Shown here one piece after another: positions 9,585-18,134 of a stretch of DNA of 64,000 nucleotides. A model generated the notes under the pieces. It was given only the letters and a program-made list of their open reading frames with translations, did no database searches and was not told the DNA's origin. Numbering within the stretch: position 1 is the stretch's first letter; every line of letters starts with the position of its first letter. Made by a program: the position numbers and the translations under genes. This DNA is from Ga0077555 sp963746315 (GTDB lineage Bacteria > Pseudomonadota > Alphaproteobacteria > Rhizobiales > Hyphomicrobiaceae): the NCBI GenBank assembly GCA_963746315.1, contig CAVVAR010000012.1:496001-560000 (forward strand), in the 5' to 3' direction.

Positions 9585-9767
9585 GCAAAAACCTCGGTCT
9601 ACGGTGTTGAGCCGGCGCAGAGGCGACCCACCGCGCGACGGCCCAACTTATGGCCGTCGTCGCGGCCGGGCACAAGCCCTTGACGCAGTGTTGAACGCGG
9701 CGGCCCATCATGAGCTTTCCTCCGAGAAGACCTGAGAAAAGCTAATGTCAGGTCGGGGTGATGGGCG

Positions 9768-10511
9768 CTATCGCCAGTCCCCGAGCACGGCGTTGACCAG
9801 GGCCAGGGCCGCGACCGCGGCCGTATCGGCCCGCATGATGCGAGGTCCGAGCGCCAAGCGCACCACCTGCGGCAGCCGAATGAGCTGCGCCCGCTCGTCC
9901 TCGGCAAAGCCGCCCTCCGGCCCGATCAGCACCGCCAGCGGGCCTGGTCCGGCAATCTGAAGGGCATGGATGGGATCCTGGATCGGCGCGGCCTCGTCGC
10001 AGAAGACGAGGCGCCGGCCCGCGTCCCAGGCGCCGAGCAGCTTGGTCAGCGGAACCGGCTCCGCGATCTCCGGCACTCTCAGTATGCCGCATTGCTCCGC
10101 CGCCTCGATGACATTGGCGCGCATGCGATCGAGGTTCACCCGCTCGGCGATGGTGTGGCGCGTGATGACTGGCACGAGCCGGGCCGCACCCATCTCCGTG
10201 GCCTTCTGCACCATGTAGTCGAGGCGGGCGCGCTTGAGTGGCGCAAAAATGTAATGAAGATCAGGGCCCCCGGCCTGGGTGCGCGTCTGACGCTCGATCT
10301 CGAGGACCGCATCTCGCCGGCCCTTACGGAGGAGGTGCGCGCGCCACTCCCCGTGATGGCCGTTGAATACGTGAACGCCGCCGCCGTCCGAGAGCCTGAG
10401 CACGTTGACGAGGTAATTGGCCTGCTCACGCGAGAGGGCGACCGTCAGGCCCTCGCCGAGATCGGCCTCAACGAAAAGGCGCTGGGCCCGGAAATCGTAG
10501 TCGTCGCTCAT
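9768..10511 (-). CDS. rsmE: 16S rRNA (uracil1498-N3)-methyltransferase
   Basis: A 247-residue SPOUT-class methyltransferase that modifies U1498 of 16S rRNA using SAM. The N-terminal PUA-like part (about 1-75) precedes the knotted domain with the SAM-loop motifs LIGPEGGF near residue 195 and LGPRIMRADTA near 222. A middle block reading QKATEMGAARLVPVITRHT is characteristic. In many rhizobia rsmE lies next to gshA, as here; 183 bases separate them. Confidence 0.94.
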   Translation of the reverse strand: MSDDYDFRAQRLFVEADLGEGLTVALSREQANYLVNVLRLSDGGGVHVFNGHHGEWRAHLLRKGRRDAVLEIERQTRTQAGGPDLHYIFAPLKRARLDYMVQKATEMGAARLVPVITRHTIAERVNLDRMRANVIEAAEQCGILRVPEIAEPVPLTKLLGAWDAGRRLVFCDEAAPIQDPIHALQIAGPGPLAVLIGPEGGFAEDERAQLIRLPQVVRLALGPRIMRADTAAVAALALVNAVLGDWR

Positions 10512-10580
10512 GGGCCATCTCTAACTCAGACATGGCCCTCGGCACCAGACGACTGTAGCGACCCCGAGCGCCCGCCCGCC

Positions 10581-11034
10581 TCAAATACGAACGTGATCCT
10601 CGAGATGCGACCCCAGTTCGTGATTCGGCGTCTTGGTCAGATCCTTCGCCAGTTCTCCGCTCACGGCCCCCTTCACGCGGTCGCTGAAGGCACCTCGCAG
10701 CATACCGAGCGCCTGCGGTGGCGCCACCACGACGAGCCGGTCGAACGCGCCCGCCTGCAGCTTCTCGTCGAGCTGGTCCGCCAGCATCTCGAGATAGCCC
10801 CGCTTCATCTGCTCGCGCGGATCGGTTCGCGGCTCCATCGGGTGGCGCGTGCTGCTGCTCGATTCGAATGATCGTCCTTGCCGGTCGGCGACGATCTCGT
10901 TCGTCGAGCTGGGCAGCGCCGACTTCGGAGTCGAGCCCGTCCACTGGCGTCATTCCCTTCCCGGGGCCGAGGTTCTGGAGCACGCGCGCGCGCCCCGCAT
11001 CGGCGATCAAAATCCAAGTGCGAACCGGTTTCAT
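10581..11034 (-). pseudogene. Host-attachment (AtsE-like) protein, broken by one frameshift
   Basis: This resembles the family annotated as protein required for attachment to host cells (PF10116 type, about 150 residues, actually a release-factor-like fold with no proven activity). The first frame from ATG 11034 gives KPVRTWILIADAGRARVL. After about 35 residues the reading must change frame near 10928 to recover DRQGRSFESSS, MEPRTDPREQMK and the conserved tail ELAKDLTKTPNHEL. Deleting one base there restores the family sequence. As written, neither frame alone encodes the whole domain. Sequencing error and real inactivation cannot be told apart from this window. Confidence 0.75.
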
Positions 11035-11169
11035 TGGCTGCTCCTCACTCTCTGGTGGCGCATCAGGACACGCGGCTGCGCAATAATCCCGGTCTGCGAC
11101 CGGGGTGCCTTGACGCGGGTCAGTCCCGACCTCGTTGCAGCAGCGCGCTCATGAGCCTAGTTTCCGCCC

Positions 11170-12111
11170 ATGACGAGCCCTGCCGACACTTCTCCGACAA
11201 TCCCCGACGCGCGCCCTGGCAACTGGGTCGACCGATACGCGCCCTCGGGCTTCCGCCCCTATTTGCGCCTCGCGCGCTTCGATCGGCCCATCGGCTCTTG
11301 GCTCCTGCTATTCCCGTGCTGGTGGGGACAGGCGATGGGCGAGCTTGCCGCAGGCCGCTCGTTTCCGAACGTCTGGCATCTGTTTTTGTTCCTGGCCGGC
11401 GCCTTCGTCATGCGGGGCGCCGGGTGCGCCTACAACGACATCGTCGATCGCGATATCGATGCCAGCGTAGCACGCACGCGCGGCCGACCGATCCCCTCGG
11501 GGCAGATAACCGCTCGTCAGGCCGCCGTGTTCATGGTGGCGCTGTGCCTGGTCGGCTTGCTGGTGCTGCTGCAATTCAACGCGACGACCGTCTGGCTGGG
11601 CATCGCCTCCCTGGCGCTGGTTGCGATCTACCCGTTCATGAAGCGGTTGACCTATTGGCCGCAGCTGGTGCTCGGGCTGACGTTCAAGTGGGGCGCACTG
11701 GTGGGTTGGACCGCAGCCCAGGGGCATTTGGGCTGGCCGGCCATCGCGCTCTATGCCGGGTGCGTGCTCTGGACCATCGGCTACGACACCATCTACGCCC
11801 ATCAGGACAAGGAGGACGATCTGGCGCTCGGCCTCAAGTCGACGGCGATCCGTTTCGGCGAGGCGACGCGACCGTGGCTCGTCGGACTCTATGCGGCTGC
11901 CATGATGCTATGGGCCGTCGCGGCTGTGGGCGCGGGGGCCGGCCTGCTGACGGCGCTGGCGTTGGGCGGCTCGGGGCTCTGCCTCGCCTGGCAGGTCGCT
12001 ACGCTCGATACTGGCGACCCGGCCAATTGCCTCGCCCGCTTCAAATCGAACCGGCTCGTCGGCTGGCTGCTCTTTGCCGGCCTCTTCGGCGACATGGCGA
12101 TCGGAGCGTGA
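11170..12111 (+). CDS. ubiA: 4-hydroxybenzoate octaprenyltransferase
   Basis: A 313-residue integral membrane prenyltransferase that attaches the polyprenyl tail to 4-hydroxybenzoate in ubiquinone synthesis. The two aspartate-rich magnesium/diphosphate sites are clear: NDIVDRDID (about residue 94) and DTIYAHQDKEDD (about 207). About eight hydrophobic helices surround them. LRLARFDRPIGSWLLLFP marks the usual N-terminus. The gene stands alone on the plus strand; a stem-loop at 12147-12189 may end its transcript. Confidence 0.95.
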   Translation: MTSPADTSPTIPDARPGNWVDRYAPSGFRPYLRLARFDRPIGSWLLLFPCWWGQAMGELAAGRSFPNVWHLFLFLAGAFVMRGAGCAYNDIVDRDIDASVARTRGRPIPSGQITARQAAVFMVALCLVGLLVLLQFNATTVWLGIASLALVAIYPFMKRLTYWPQLVLGLTFKWGALVGWTAAQGHLGWPAIALYAGCVLWTIGYDTIYAHQDKEDDLALGLKSTAIRFGEATRPWLVGLYAAAMMLWAVAAVGAGAGLLTALALGGSGLCLAWQVATLDTGDPANCLARFKSNRLVGWLLFAGLFGDMAIGA

Positions 12112-12146
12112 GCCATGCCCTCGTTCGACGAGCCCGGAATTGGAGA

Positions 12147-12189
12147 CGCCCGGCGAGTATCTGCTCCAACGGAGCTGCTCTGCCGGGCG
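12147..12189 (+). terminator. Possible terminator stem-loop after ubiA
   Basis: Outer arms CGCCCGG (12147-12153) and CCGGGCG (12183-12189) enclose an inner hairpin GCTCC-AAC-GGAGC (12163-12175). There is only a short TT after the stem, so intrinsic termination is plausible but not certain. Confidence 0.35.
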
Positions 12190-12374
12190 TTACGCCAACC
12201 TGTCGACTTCTTCGTAGGCCGGCCTCGTTCAGGCCGACGTGTCCAATGTCGCAGGCTCGTGTTCAGATTGCGTGAACCGTCATGGTGAACGCGTCGTCAA
12301 CCGCCGCTCGAGTCCGGCACAGCGCCGAGGCGGCGGCCTCGCCCCGCCTCCCCGGCTACTGAAGAGAGGACCGA

Positions 12375-12923
12375 ATGAGCGAGGATCGAGATGCCGCCGT
12401 TTCGCCGCACCAGTGGCCGGATCTCTCAGGTCGCCTCGTCCAGATCGACGGCGACAGGGCGCACGTCCTGCCGATCCGCGTCTACTTCGAGGACACCGAC
12501 TTCTCCGGCCTCGTCTACCATGCGTCCTACGTGCGCTGGTGCGAGCGGGGCCGGTCTGATTTCCTGCGCCTCCTCGGTAGCGAGCACCGGTCTCTAATCG
12601 CGCCGGTTGCTGGTGGGCAACCGAAGGCGCTCGCGCCGGTTGCTGGTGGGCAACCGAAGGCGCAACTAAAGAGCGAGCCATCGGCTTTCGTTGTCCGCCG
12701 GCTGCACCTCGAATACCTCAAGCCTGCCCGCATCGACGACGTGCTCGAGGTCACGACGCGGGTGCGGCGGATGACGGCGGCCTCGCTGGTGCTCGCACAG
12801 TCCGTCTCGCGCGAGGGCGAGGTCTTGTGCGATGCAGAGGTGACTGTGGTGCTGGTGTCGTTGAGCGGGCGCGTCATGCGCCTCTCCGCCGCGCTGCGGT
12901 CGAGCCTCGCACACGAGAGCTGA
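12375..12923 (+). CDS. ybgC: YbgC-type acyl-CoA thioesterase with palindromic insert
   Basis: A 182-residue hot-dog-fold thioesterase. The catalytic region FEDTDFSGLVYHASYVRW begins near residue 38, followed by ERGRSDFLRLLG and later VVRRLHLEYLKPARIDD. YbgC usually has about 135-150 residues. Part of the excess is an insert after FLRLLG that contains two copies of APVAGGQPKA(L/Q), encoded by two identical 33-bp DNA repeats. The start ATG 12375 is preceded by AGAGAGGA. The usual tolQ-tolR-tolA-tolB-pal genes do not follow, so the link to the Tol system is by family only. Confidence 0.88.
   Translation: MSEDRDAAVSPHQWPDLSGRLVQIDGDRAHVLPIRVYFEDTDFSGLVYHASYVRWCERGRSDFLRLLGSEHRSLIAPVAGGQPKALAPVAGGQPKAQLKSEPSAFVVRRLHLEYLKPARIDDVLEVTTRVRRMTAASLVLAQSVSREGEVLCDAEVTVVLVSLSGRVMRLSAALRSSLAHES
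12598..12663. repeat. Two perfect 33-bp palindromic repeats inside ybgC
   Basis: Bases 12598-12630 and 12631-12663 are identical. Each unit can fold: arms CGCC/GGCG with a three-base GAA bulge, then GGTTGC/GCAACC around a six-base loop TGGTGG. The unit length is a multiple of three and keeps the ybgC frame open. The hairpin has the same build as those at 17131-17199. Confidence 0.85.
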
Positions 12924-13009
12924 CGGGGCTGCCGCGCTTGCTATCATCGCGGCCGAGGATCGATTGCGACGCCAGGCAACCGAAGCGGGCGACGGAAAGG
13001 ACGGGGAAG

Positions 13010-14647
13010 ATGGCTGCGGCCGATGAAACCTACGACTACATCATTGTCGGCGCCGGCTCGGCGGGCTCCGTGCTGGCCAACCGGTTGTCGGCCGACCCGC
13101 AAACGCGTGTCCTGCTTCTGGAGGCCGGCGGCAAGGACAACTACCACTGGATCCACATACCCGTCGGCTATCTCTACCTGATGGGCAACCCGCGCGCCGA
13201 CTGGTGCTTCACGACCGCGGCTGAGCCGGGTCTCAATGGCCGCGCGCTCAGCTATCCACGCGGCAAGGTGCTCGGCGGCTGCACCTCCATCAACGGCATG
13301 ATCTACATGCGCGGCCAGGCCCGCGACTACGATCAGTGGCGCCAGATGGGCAACGACGGTTGGGGCTGGGACGACGTGCTGCCCTACTTCAAGCGCCACC
13401 AGGACCAATGGGCCGTTGAGCCCTCGGCCTTCGAGGGGTTGCACGAGCGCGGCGGCGAGTGGCGCATCGAGCATGCGCGCGTGCGCTGGGAGATCCTCGA
13501 CGCCTTCCGCGAGGCCGCGTTCGAGGCCGGCATCCCCAAGACCGACGACTTCAACCGCGGCGACAACGAGGGCTGCGGCTATTTCCACGTCAACCAGAAG
13601 TCCGGCGTTCGCTGGAACACCGCCAAAGGCTTCCTGCATCCGATCAAGCACAGGAAGAACCTGACCATCGCCACGCACGCTCACGTGCAGTGGTTGACGC
13701 TCCAGGGCAAGCGCTGCACCGGTCTCGTGTTCCGCCAGCAGGGCGGTCCGCGTACCGTGACGGCGCGCCGCGAGGTGATCCTGTCGGCAGGTGCCATTGG
13801 CAGCCCCCAGATTTTGCAGGTTTCCGGCATCGGTCCTGGAGCGGTCCTGCAGAAGCATGGCATCAAAGTGCTCCACGACCTTCCGCCGGTCGGTGAGAAC
13901 CTGCAGGATCATCTGCAGATCCGCTGCGCCTACAAGGTCGAGGGCGTGCCGACGATGAACGAGCTGTACCGGAGCTATCTGCAACTCGCAAAGATCGGTC
14001 TCGACTACGTGGTCAACAAGCGCGGGCCGATGACCATGTCACCCTCGCAGCTCGGTTGCTTCACCAGGTCCGACCCGTCCCGCGAGACGCCCAACATCCA
14101 GTACCACGTGCAGCCGTTGACGCTGCCCAAGTTCGGCGAGCCGCTCGACCCATTCCCGGCCTTCACAGCGAGCGTGTGCAACGTGCGTCCGACCAGCCGC
14201 GGCTCTGTGCACATCGCCTCGCCCGATCCCGATACGCCGCCCGACATCCGGCCCAATTATCTCGCCACCGAGGACGACCGCCAAGTCGCCGCCGACAGTG
14301 TGCGGATCACGCGCCGCATCGTCTCGATGCCGTCATTGCAGAAATACCGGCCAGAGGAGTTCCGCCCCGGCCCCGAGATCGACGGCGACGAGGCGCTCGC
14401 CAAGGCCGCCGGTGACATTGCGACGACGATTTTCCATCCTGTCGCGACGTGCATGATGGGTCCCGGCGACAATGCCGTGGTGGACGCGCGGCTCCGCGTG
14501 AAGGGAATCGAGGGCCTTCGCGTTATCGACGCCAGCGTCATGCCCTCGATCACCTCCGGCAACACCAACGCCCCCACCATGATGATAGCCGAGAAGGGGG
14601 CAGCGATGATTCTGCAGGATGCGCGCAAAGAGGCAGCCCTCGCCTGA
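13010..14647 (+). CDS. GMC-family oxidoreductase (choline/alcohol dehydrogenase type)
   Basis: A 545-residue FAD enzyme of the glucose-methanol-choline family. The dinucleotide-binding motif IIVGAGSAGSVLANRLS lies near residue 10, GMC signature 1 (GKVLGGCTSINGMIYMRG) near 85, signature 2 (ILSAGAIGSPQILQVSGIG) near 260, and the C-terminal active-site block FHPVATCMMG with a final NTNAPTMMIAEKGA. The ATG at 13010 follows GGAAAGGACGGGGA. The substrate is not evident; choline-dehydrogenase-like members oxidise varied alcohols. No betaine or alcohol-catabolism gene lies nearby. Confidence 0.93.
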   Translation: MAAADETYDYIIVGAGSAGSVLANRLSADPQTRVLLLEAGGKDNYHWIHIPVGYLYLMGNPRADWCFTTAAEPGLNGRALSYPRGKVLGGCTSINGMIYMRGQARDYDQWRQMGNDGWGWDDVLPYFKRHQDQWAVEPSAFEGLHERGGEWRIEHARVRWEILDAFREAAFEAGIPKTDDFNRGDNEGCGYFHVNQKSGVRWNTAKGFLHPIKHRKNLTIATHAHVQWLTLQGKRCTGLVFRQQGGPRTVTARREVILSAGAIGSPQILQVSGIGPGAVLQKHGIKVLHDLPPVGENLQDHLQIRCAYKVEGVPTMNELYRSYLQLAKIGLDYVVNKRGPMTMSPSQLGCFTRSDPSRETPNIQYHVQPLTLPKFGEPLDPFPAFTASVCNVRPTSRGSVHIASPDPDTPPDIRPNYLATEDDRQVAADSVRITRRIVSMPSLQKYRPEEFRPGPEIDGDEALAKAAGDIATTIFHPVATCMMGPGDNAVVDARLRVKGIEGLRVIDASVMPSITSGNTNAPTMMIAEKGAAMILQDARKEAALA

Positions 14648-14659
14648 GACGAGAGAAAA

Positions 14660-15094
14660 GTGGCAAGCATGTCAATGTTGCGTCTGGCAGGACTCTGCGT
14701 CGTCCTGGGGAGCTCGATCGTGGCGGCCGAGGAGAAAGAGCCGCCCCATCCCATCAATGCGGCCTATGCGGCGTGCATCGACAAGTCCCCATCGACGGCT
14801 GGCATGATGGCCTGTTCTGGCGAGGCTGAAACGGCGTGGGATGGTGAGCTTAACGCGGCCTATCGTGAGCTTGTCGGAGAGCTGAAGGTCAAGCCGCTCG
14901 AGGCGTTGAAGCAGGCACAACGCGCCTGGGTCGCGCAGCGCGACAAGGAGTATGCGCTGCAGGAGACGATCCGAGAGCAATTGCAGGGCACCATGTGGGG
15001 ACCGGTGTTGGCCGATCAGCGCGTTACGCTCGTGAAGAGCCGTACGCTGCAACTGCGCGCCTACAAGTCCTTCCTCGACGATGGAAGGCCCTGA
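14660..15094 (+). CDS. LprI-like (DUF1311) exported protein
   Basis: A 144-residue protein with a short signal peptide (MLRLAGLCVVLGSSIVAA) and a lysozyme-inhibitor-LprI domain (PF07007). The domain shows CIDKSPSTAGMMACSGEAETAWD, with paired cysteines, then an amphipathic repeat ending in AQRAWVAQRDKE. Such proteins are periplasmic or surface-exposed, and lysozyme inhibition is shown only for some. A GTG at 14660 or ATGs at 14669 and 14675 could each be the start. It follows the GMC oxidoreductase by 12 bases and may be cotranscribed. Confidence 0.82.
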   Translation: MASMSMLRLAGLCVVLGSSIVAAEEKEPPHPINAAYAACIDKSPSTAGMMACSGEAETAWDGELNAAYRELVGELKVKPLEALKQAQRAWVAQRDKEYALQETIREQLQGTMWGPVLADQRVTLVKSRTLQLRAYKSFLDDGRP

Positions 15095-15103
15095 TCCCCG
15101 ACC

Positions 15104-15547
15104 CTATTCCGCCGCATCCTTGTGGCCATGACCATGCCCGTCCTTCGGCAGCTCGGCGAGTTCGATGACGAGGCCTTCGGTGCAGGCCGGGTCCAGGAAG
15201 GCGATACGGCTGCCGCCGTGGCCCTCGCGCGGCTCCTCCTGCTGGAACCTCATGCCCTTGCCGCGTAGCTCGCTCATGGCCGCGTCGATGTCCTCGACCT
15301 CGAGGCAGATGTGAAACAGGCCCTCGCCACGCTCGGCGATCCATTTGTTGACGAGCCCGTTCGGCTGATCCGACTGAAGAAGCTCGAGATAGGTCTCGCC
15401 GATCGGATACATCGCGAGCTTGGTGCCGTATGCCGGTAGCGTCTCCTCGTACTCCATCGCCACGCCGAGTTTCTCGGAAAGCACCGTCTTCACGGCATCC
15501 ATGTTCTTGAGAGCGATGGCGATATGCTCGATGCGCTTGATCTTCAT
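15104..15547 (-). CDS. mce: Methylmalonyl-CoA epimerase
   Basis: A 147-residue vicinal-oxygen-chelate enzyme that interconverts (R)- and (S)-methylmalonyl-CoA in propionyl-CoA breakdown. Metal ligands fit the family: His in IEHIAIAL near residue 8, His in FHICLEV near 79, and Glu in GLVIELAEL near the C-terminus. The ATG at 15547 is preceded by AGGAG at a good distance. An unusual C-terminal tail (GHGHGHKDAAE) is histidine-rich. No mutase or propionyl-CoA carboxylase gene lies nearby. Confidence 0.93.
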   Translation of the reverse strand: MKIKRIEHIAIALKNMDAVKTVLSEKLGVAMEYEETLPAYGTKLAMYPIGETYLELLQSDQPNGLVNKWIAERGEGLFHICLEVEDIDAAMSELRGKGMRFQQEEPREGHGGSRIAFLDPACTEGLVIELAELPKDGHGHGHKDAAE

Positions 15548-15622
15548 GGGGCGGCTCCTGTGGCGTGCTCGGTTCAGGCTAAGCCAGAGCCGCGGCCGCG
15601 CCAAGCACCGACCGAGGCGGCC

Positions 15623-16432
15623 TCACGGGACCAGGTCCTCGGCGATCCGGGCGGCGACGAGGTCGACTTGCACCGGGCGGACCACGACGTTCGTGATGCC
15701 TTGGAAAATGGGCTCGCCAGCCAGCCAGCGTACCTCGCTCGCTGGATCGGCAAGCACCATGTCGAGCAGCTCGGCGAGCTCATAGGCGACGATCGGCAAG
15801 CCGACAGCCTTCATGGCTCCCAGAAGCGCCACGTGGGCGTTGCTGGCGTGCGCCAGATGCACGGACGAGATCTCGATGCGCGCGTCGCCACCGACGCCCT
15901 CGAATTCCTCGAGGCACCCGGCAAGCGAGAGCGATGTGGCCTGGCGGCAGACGAGGGGGCGGGCAGTGTAGACACTGCACAGCCCATCAACGAGGAGCGG
16001 ACACGGAAGCTTGCGGCCAAAGCGGTCCGACGGCGATATACCGATCAGGGGCCTTGCTCGTGCTCTGATTGCCGCTTCGTTTGTGGCGCTCGCGCTGGCT
16101 CCCCTGAGCACACGGGCTAAGCGGAAGGCTTCCGGCGGGAGGGCCCCGACGAAGCCGTGGCAACAGTAGTTGCAGCCCTTGGTGCAGGAGATCGCCAACT
16201 CCCCGGGGGCTTTGCGAAGGGATCGTTCCGCGAGGTCATGGGCCAGGGCGGCGGCCTCGCCGGCCCGGGCGTGGTTGCCGTACTCGGCGAGTTTCGCTCT
16301 CAAGACCTCGGCGATGGCGACCACCTCCGGACGCCGTGGCTCGACGGGGAGGCCTTTGGCCAGAATGCTGTGACCGAGCTTCGAGCGCTCGCGCGCGAGC
16401 CTGCGTCGCTGCTGACGGCTATCCAGCGCCAT
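15623..16432 (-). CDS. YkgJ-family cysteine-cluster protein
   Basis: A 269-residue cytoplasmic protein of the YkgJ/Fe-S-oxidoreductase-like family (PF03692). The cluster CTKGCNYCCHG lies near residue 83, and later cysteines occur in CPLLVDGLCSVYTARPLVCR. Together they could bind zinc or an iron-sulfur cluster. The N-terminus is basic and helical. The biochemical role of the family is unknown. It lies 75 bases upstream of the epimerase on the same strand. Confidence 0.82.
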   Translation of the reverse strand: MALDSRQQRRRLARERSKLGHSILAKGLPVEPRRPEVVAIAEVLRAKLAEYGNHARAGEAAALAHDLAERSLRKAPGELAISCTKGCNYCCHGFVGALPPEAFRLARVLRGASASATNEAAIRARARPLIGISPSDRFGRKLPCPLLVDGLCSVYTARPLVCRQATSLSLAGCLEEFEGVGGDARIEISSVHLAHASNAHVALLGAMKAVGLPIVAYELAELLDMVLADPASEVRWLAGEPIFQGITNVVVRPVQVDLVAARIAEDLVP

Positions 16433-16579
16433 GGCCTTTTACATCCTAAGGGTGCTGACGCAACTTAGGCCCCGGTGGCACTCGCCACAAGCTGGCATCG
16501 CTTGCAGCGAGGAAGGAGCCCATCTACGTTCGCGCCGACCAACTTCCGCTTACCCGCACTTCTCGCCAAGGAGGCCTGA

Positions 16580-17128
16580 ATGGCCGAGCTCAAGACCGAG
16601 GACGAACACGCCCGGGAAATCTCCACGGGTTGGCAGAACCAGCTCTATGATGCGCTCCGGCGCAACGGCGTGACGCAGTTCTCCTACGTACCCGACGCCG
16701 GTCACCGCGTCTGCATCGATCGCTCGATCGAGGACAGCGACGTCCACTCCGTCGCGCTCACCACCGAGGAGGAGGGCGTGGCGCTCGCCTGCGGCGCCCA
16801 TCTCGGCGGCGCCAAGTCTGTGCTGCTGATGCAGTCGTCGGGCCTCGGCAACTGCGTGAACTTCATGTCGATGGTGAAGAATGGCCGTTTCCCGTTCCTG
16901 ACCGTCCTGTCGATGCGCGGCGATTTCGGCGAGGGCAACCCCTGGCAGATGGGCATGGGGCAGGCCGCCCGCAAAGTCTGCGAGGCGCTCGATTTCATCG
17001 TGCTCGAGGTGACCAAGCCAGAGGAGGTCGTCCCCACGATCGACGCCGCCTCGAACATGGTCTGGAAGTCAGGCCAAGCCGTCGCTGTGCTGCTCTCGCA
17101 GCGCCTCATCGGCGCCAAGTCGTTCTGA
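16580..17128 (+). CDS. ThDP decarboxylase, Pyr-domain subunit (sulfopyruvate-decarboxylase alpha type)
   Basis: A 182-residue stand-alone pyrimidine-binding domain of a thiamine-diphosphate decarboxylase. The activating glutamate lies in LTTEEEGVALACGAHLGG near residue 60, followed by LLMQSSGLGNCVNFMSM. This split architecture is that of ComD (sulfopyruvate decarboxylase) and related phosphonopyruvate decarboxylases. The beta-type partner follows 120 bases downstream. No comA/B/C or phosphonate gene is near, so the 2-oxo acid substrate is open. An AAGGAGG-type site lies just before the ATG. Confidence 0.82.
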   Translation: MAELKTEDEHAREISTGWQNQLYDALRRNGVTQFSYVPDAGHRVCIDRSIEDSDVHSVALTTEEEGVALACGAHLGGAKSVLLMQSSGLGNCVNFMSMVKNGRFPFLTVLSMRGDFGEGNPWQMGMGQAARKVCEALDFIVLEVTKPEEVVPTIDAASNMVWKSGQAVAVLLSQRLIGAKSF

Positions 17129-17130
17129 TT

Positions 17131-17199
17131 GCGCCTTCGGGTGCCCGCTCGCTGGTCACCCTTCGGGTGCCGATCAGCACCCGGCGAGCACCCGGCGCG
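17131..17199. repeat. Palindromic repeat cluster between the ThDP subunit genes
   Basis: Outer arms are GCGCC (17131-17135) and GGCGC, with a TTC bulge and GGGTGC/GCACCC inner arms. A second hairpin GGGTGC-CGATCA-GCACCC (about 17165-17182) is nested inside. The build (GCGCC, TTC bulge, GGNTGC, loop, GCANCC, GGCGC) matches the ybgC repeats, with the N:N position changed from T:A to G:C on both arms. Confidence 0.7.
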
Positions 17200-17248
17200 T
17201 GAATACGTAGGCGCTGCCTTAGCGCCGCCATCTCATTCGGAGCTACAG

Positions 17249-17860
17249 ATGAGCCAAGCCCCCGAGCGCAGCGCCGGACCGCGCTACACGCTGGACCGCA
17301 TCACCGCCGTTCCCGCCGTCGTCGGCGATGCCAGCGACTTCCTCGTCATCGCAGGCCTGGCCGGCACGGCCAAGGACATGGCCGCGATGACCAAGGATGG
17401 CGCCAATTACTACGGACTAGCAGGCGCCATGGGCGCCGCCGTCTCGATGGGTCTCGGGCTCGCGCTCGCCCAGCCCGACAAGCAGGTGCTCGTCGCAACC
17501 GGTGACGGCGAGCTGCTGATGAACATCGGCGCCCTCGCGACTGCGGCGGTCCTCAATCCTCCGAACCTGCGCATTCTTTGCGTCGACAATGGCCATTACG
17601 GAGAGACGGGCTACCAGAAGAGCCACACCTGCCTCGGCGTCGACCTGGAGCAGATGGCGATCGGCGCAGGCATCAAGTCCACCTGCTCCATCGAGAAGGA
17701 GGCCGACCTCGCCAAGGGCGCCAAGATGTTGCGCGAGTTGAACGGCACCTGCTTCGTGCTGCTCCGCGTTAAGCCGACCGACGGCCCGAAGTTCAAGCGC
17801 GCCCTCGACCCCGCGGCCAAGCGCGTCCAGTTCCGCCTCGGCACGCTCGGCGAGGTGTGA
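17249..17860 (+). CDS. ThDP decarboxylase, PP-domain subunit (sulfopyruvate-decarboxylase beta type)
   Basis: A 203-residue diphosphate-binding domain subunit. The ThDP/magnesium motif starts at GDGELLMN (about residue 86) and ends with CVDNGHYGETG about 30 residues later, as in ComE. The ATG at 17249 is chosen because GGAGC lies 7 bases upstream; an earlier open frame only covers the repeat-containing spacer. With the preceding gene it should form an alpha-beta decarboxylase that turns a 2-oxo acid (sulfopyruvate, phosphonopyruvate or similar) into an aldehyde. Confidence 0.84.
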   Translation: MSQAPERSAGPRYTLDRITAVPAVVGDASDFLVIAGLAGTAKDMAAMTKDGANYYGLAGAMGAAVSMGLGLALAQPDKQVLVATGDGELLMNIGALATAAVLNPPNLRILCVDNGHYGETGYQKSHTCLGVDLEQMAIGAGIKSTCSIEKEADLAKGAKMLRELNGTCFVLLRVKPTDGPKFKRALDPAAKRVQFRLGTLGEV

Positions 17861-17871
17861 GCAACGCCGGT

Positions 17872-17940
17872 CCGTCTGCTCGGGCGGGTAACCCTTTGGC
17901 AGAAGCAGACTGCCCGCTGGATTTCCCGGCGGGCAGACGG
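17872..17940 (+). terminator. Overlapping hairpins after the ThDP subunit gene
   Basis: CTGCCCGC (17910-17917) pairs with GCGGGCAG (17929-17936). Alternatively CCGTCTGC (17872-17879) pairs with GCAGACGG (17933-17940). The two folds share bases and exclude each other. No T run follows, so this may be a factor-dependent end, an attenuator-like switch or simply a repeat. Confidence 0.3.
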
Positions 17941-18134
17941 CGCAGCAGTGAACGGCTGACACGCAGAGGCTCGGACGCCGAGCGTCGCCTGAGCAGCCCT
18001 ACACCGTCCGGCTCCGCTCAATCTCCGTGCCCGGACTTCATTAGCGGGTGACACGGCCACCCTGCGTAGCTAGCCTCGCATTGCGTTTCATCGGAGCATA
18101 AAGGGAGGCAGCCGTAGTTGAGCGAGTTGAGCCC

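Noticed and set aside
12598..12663. CRISPR-like or tandem-repeat array
   Set aside because: Only two units, directly abutting without spacers, within a reading frame.
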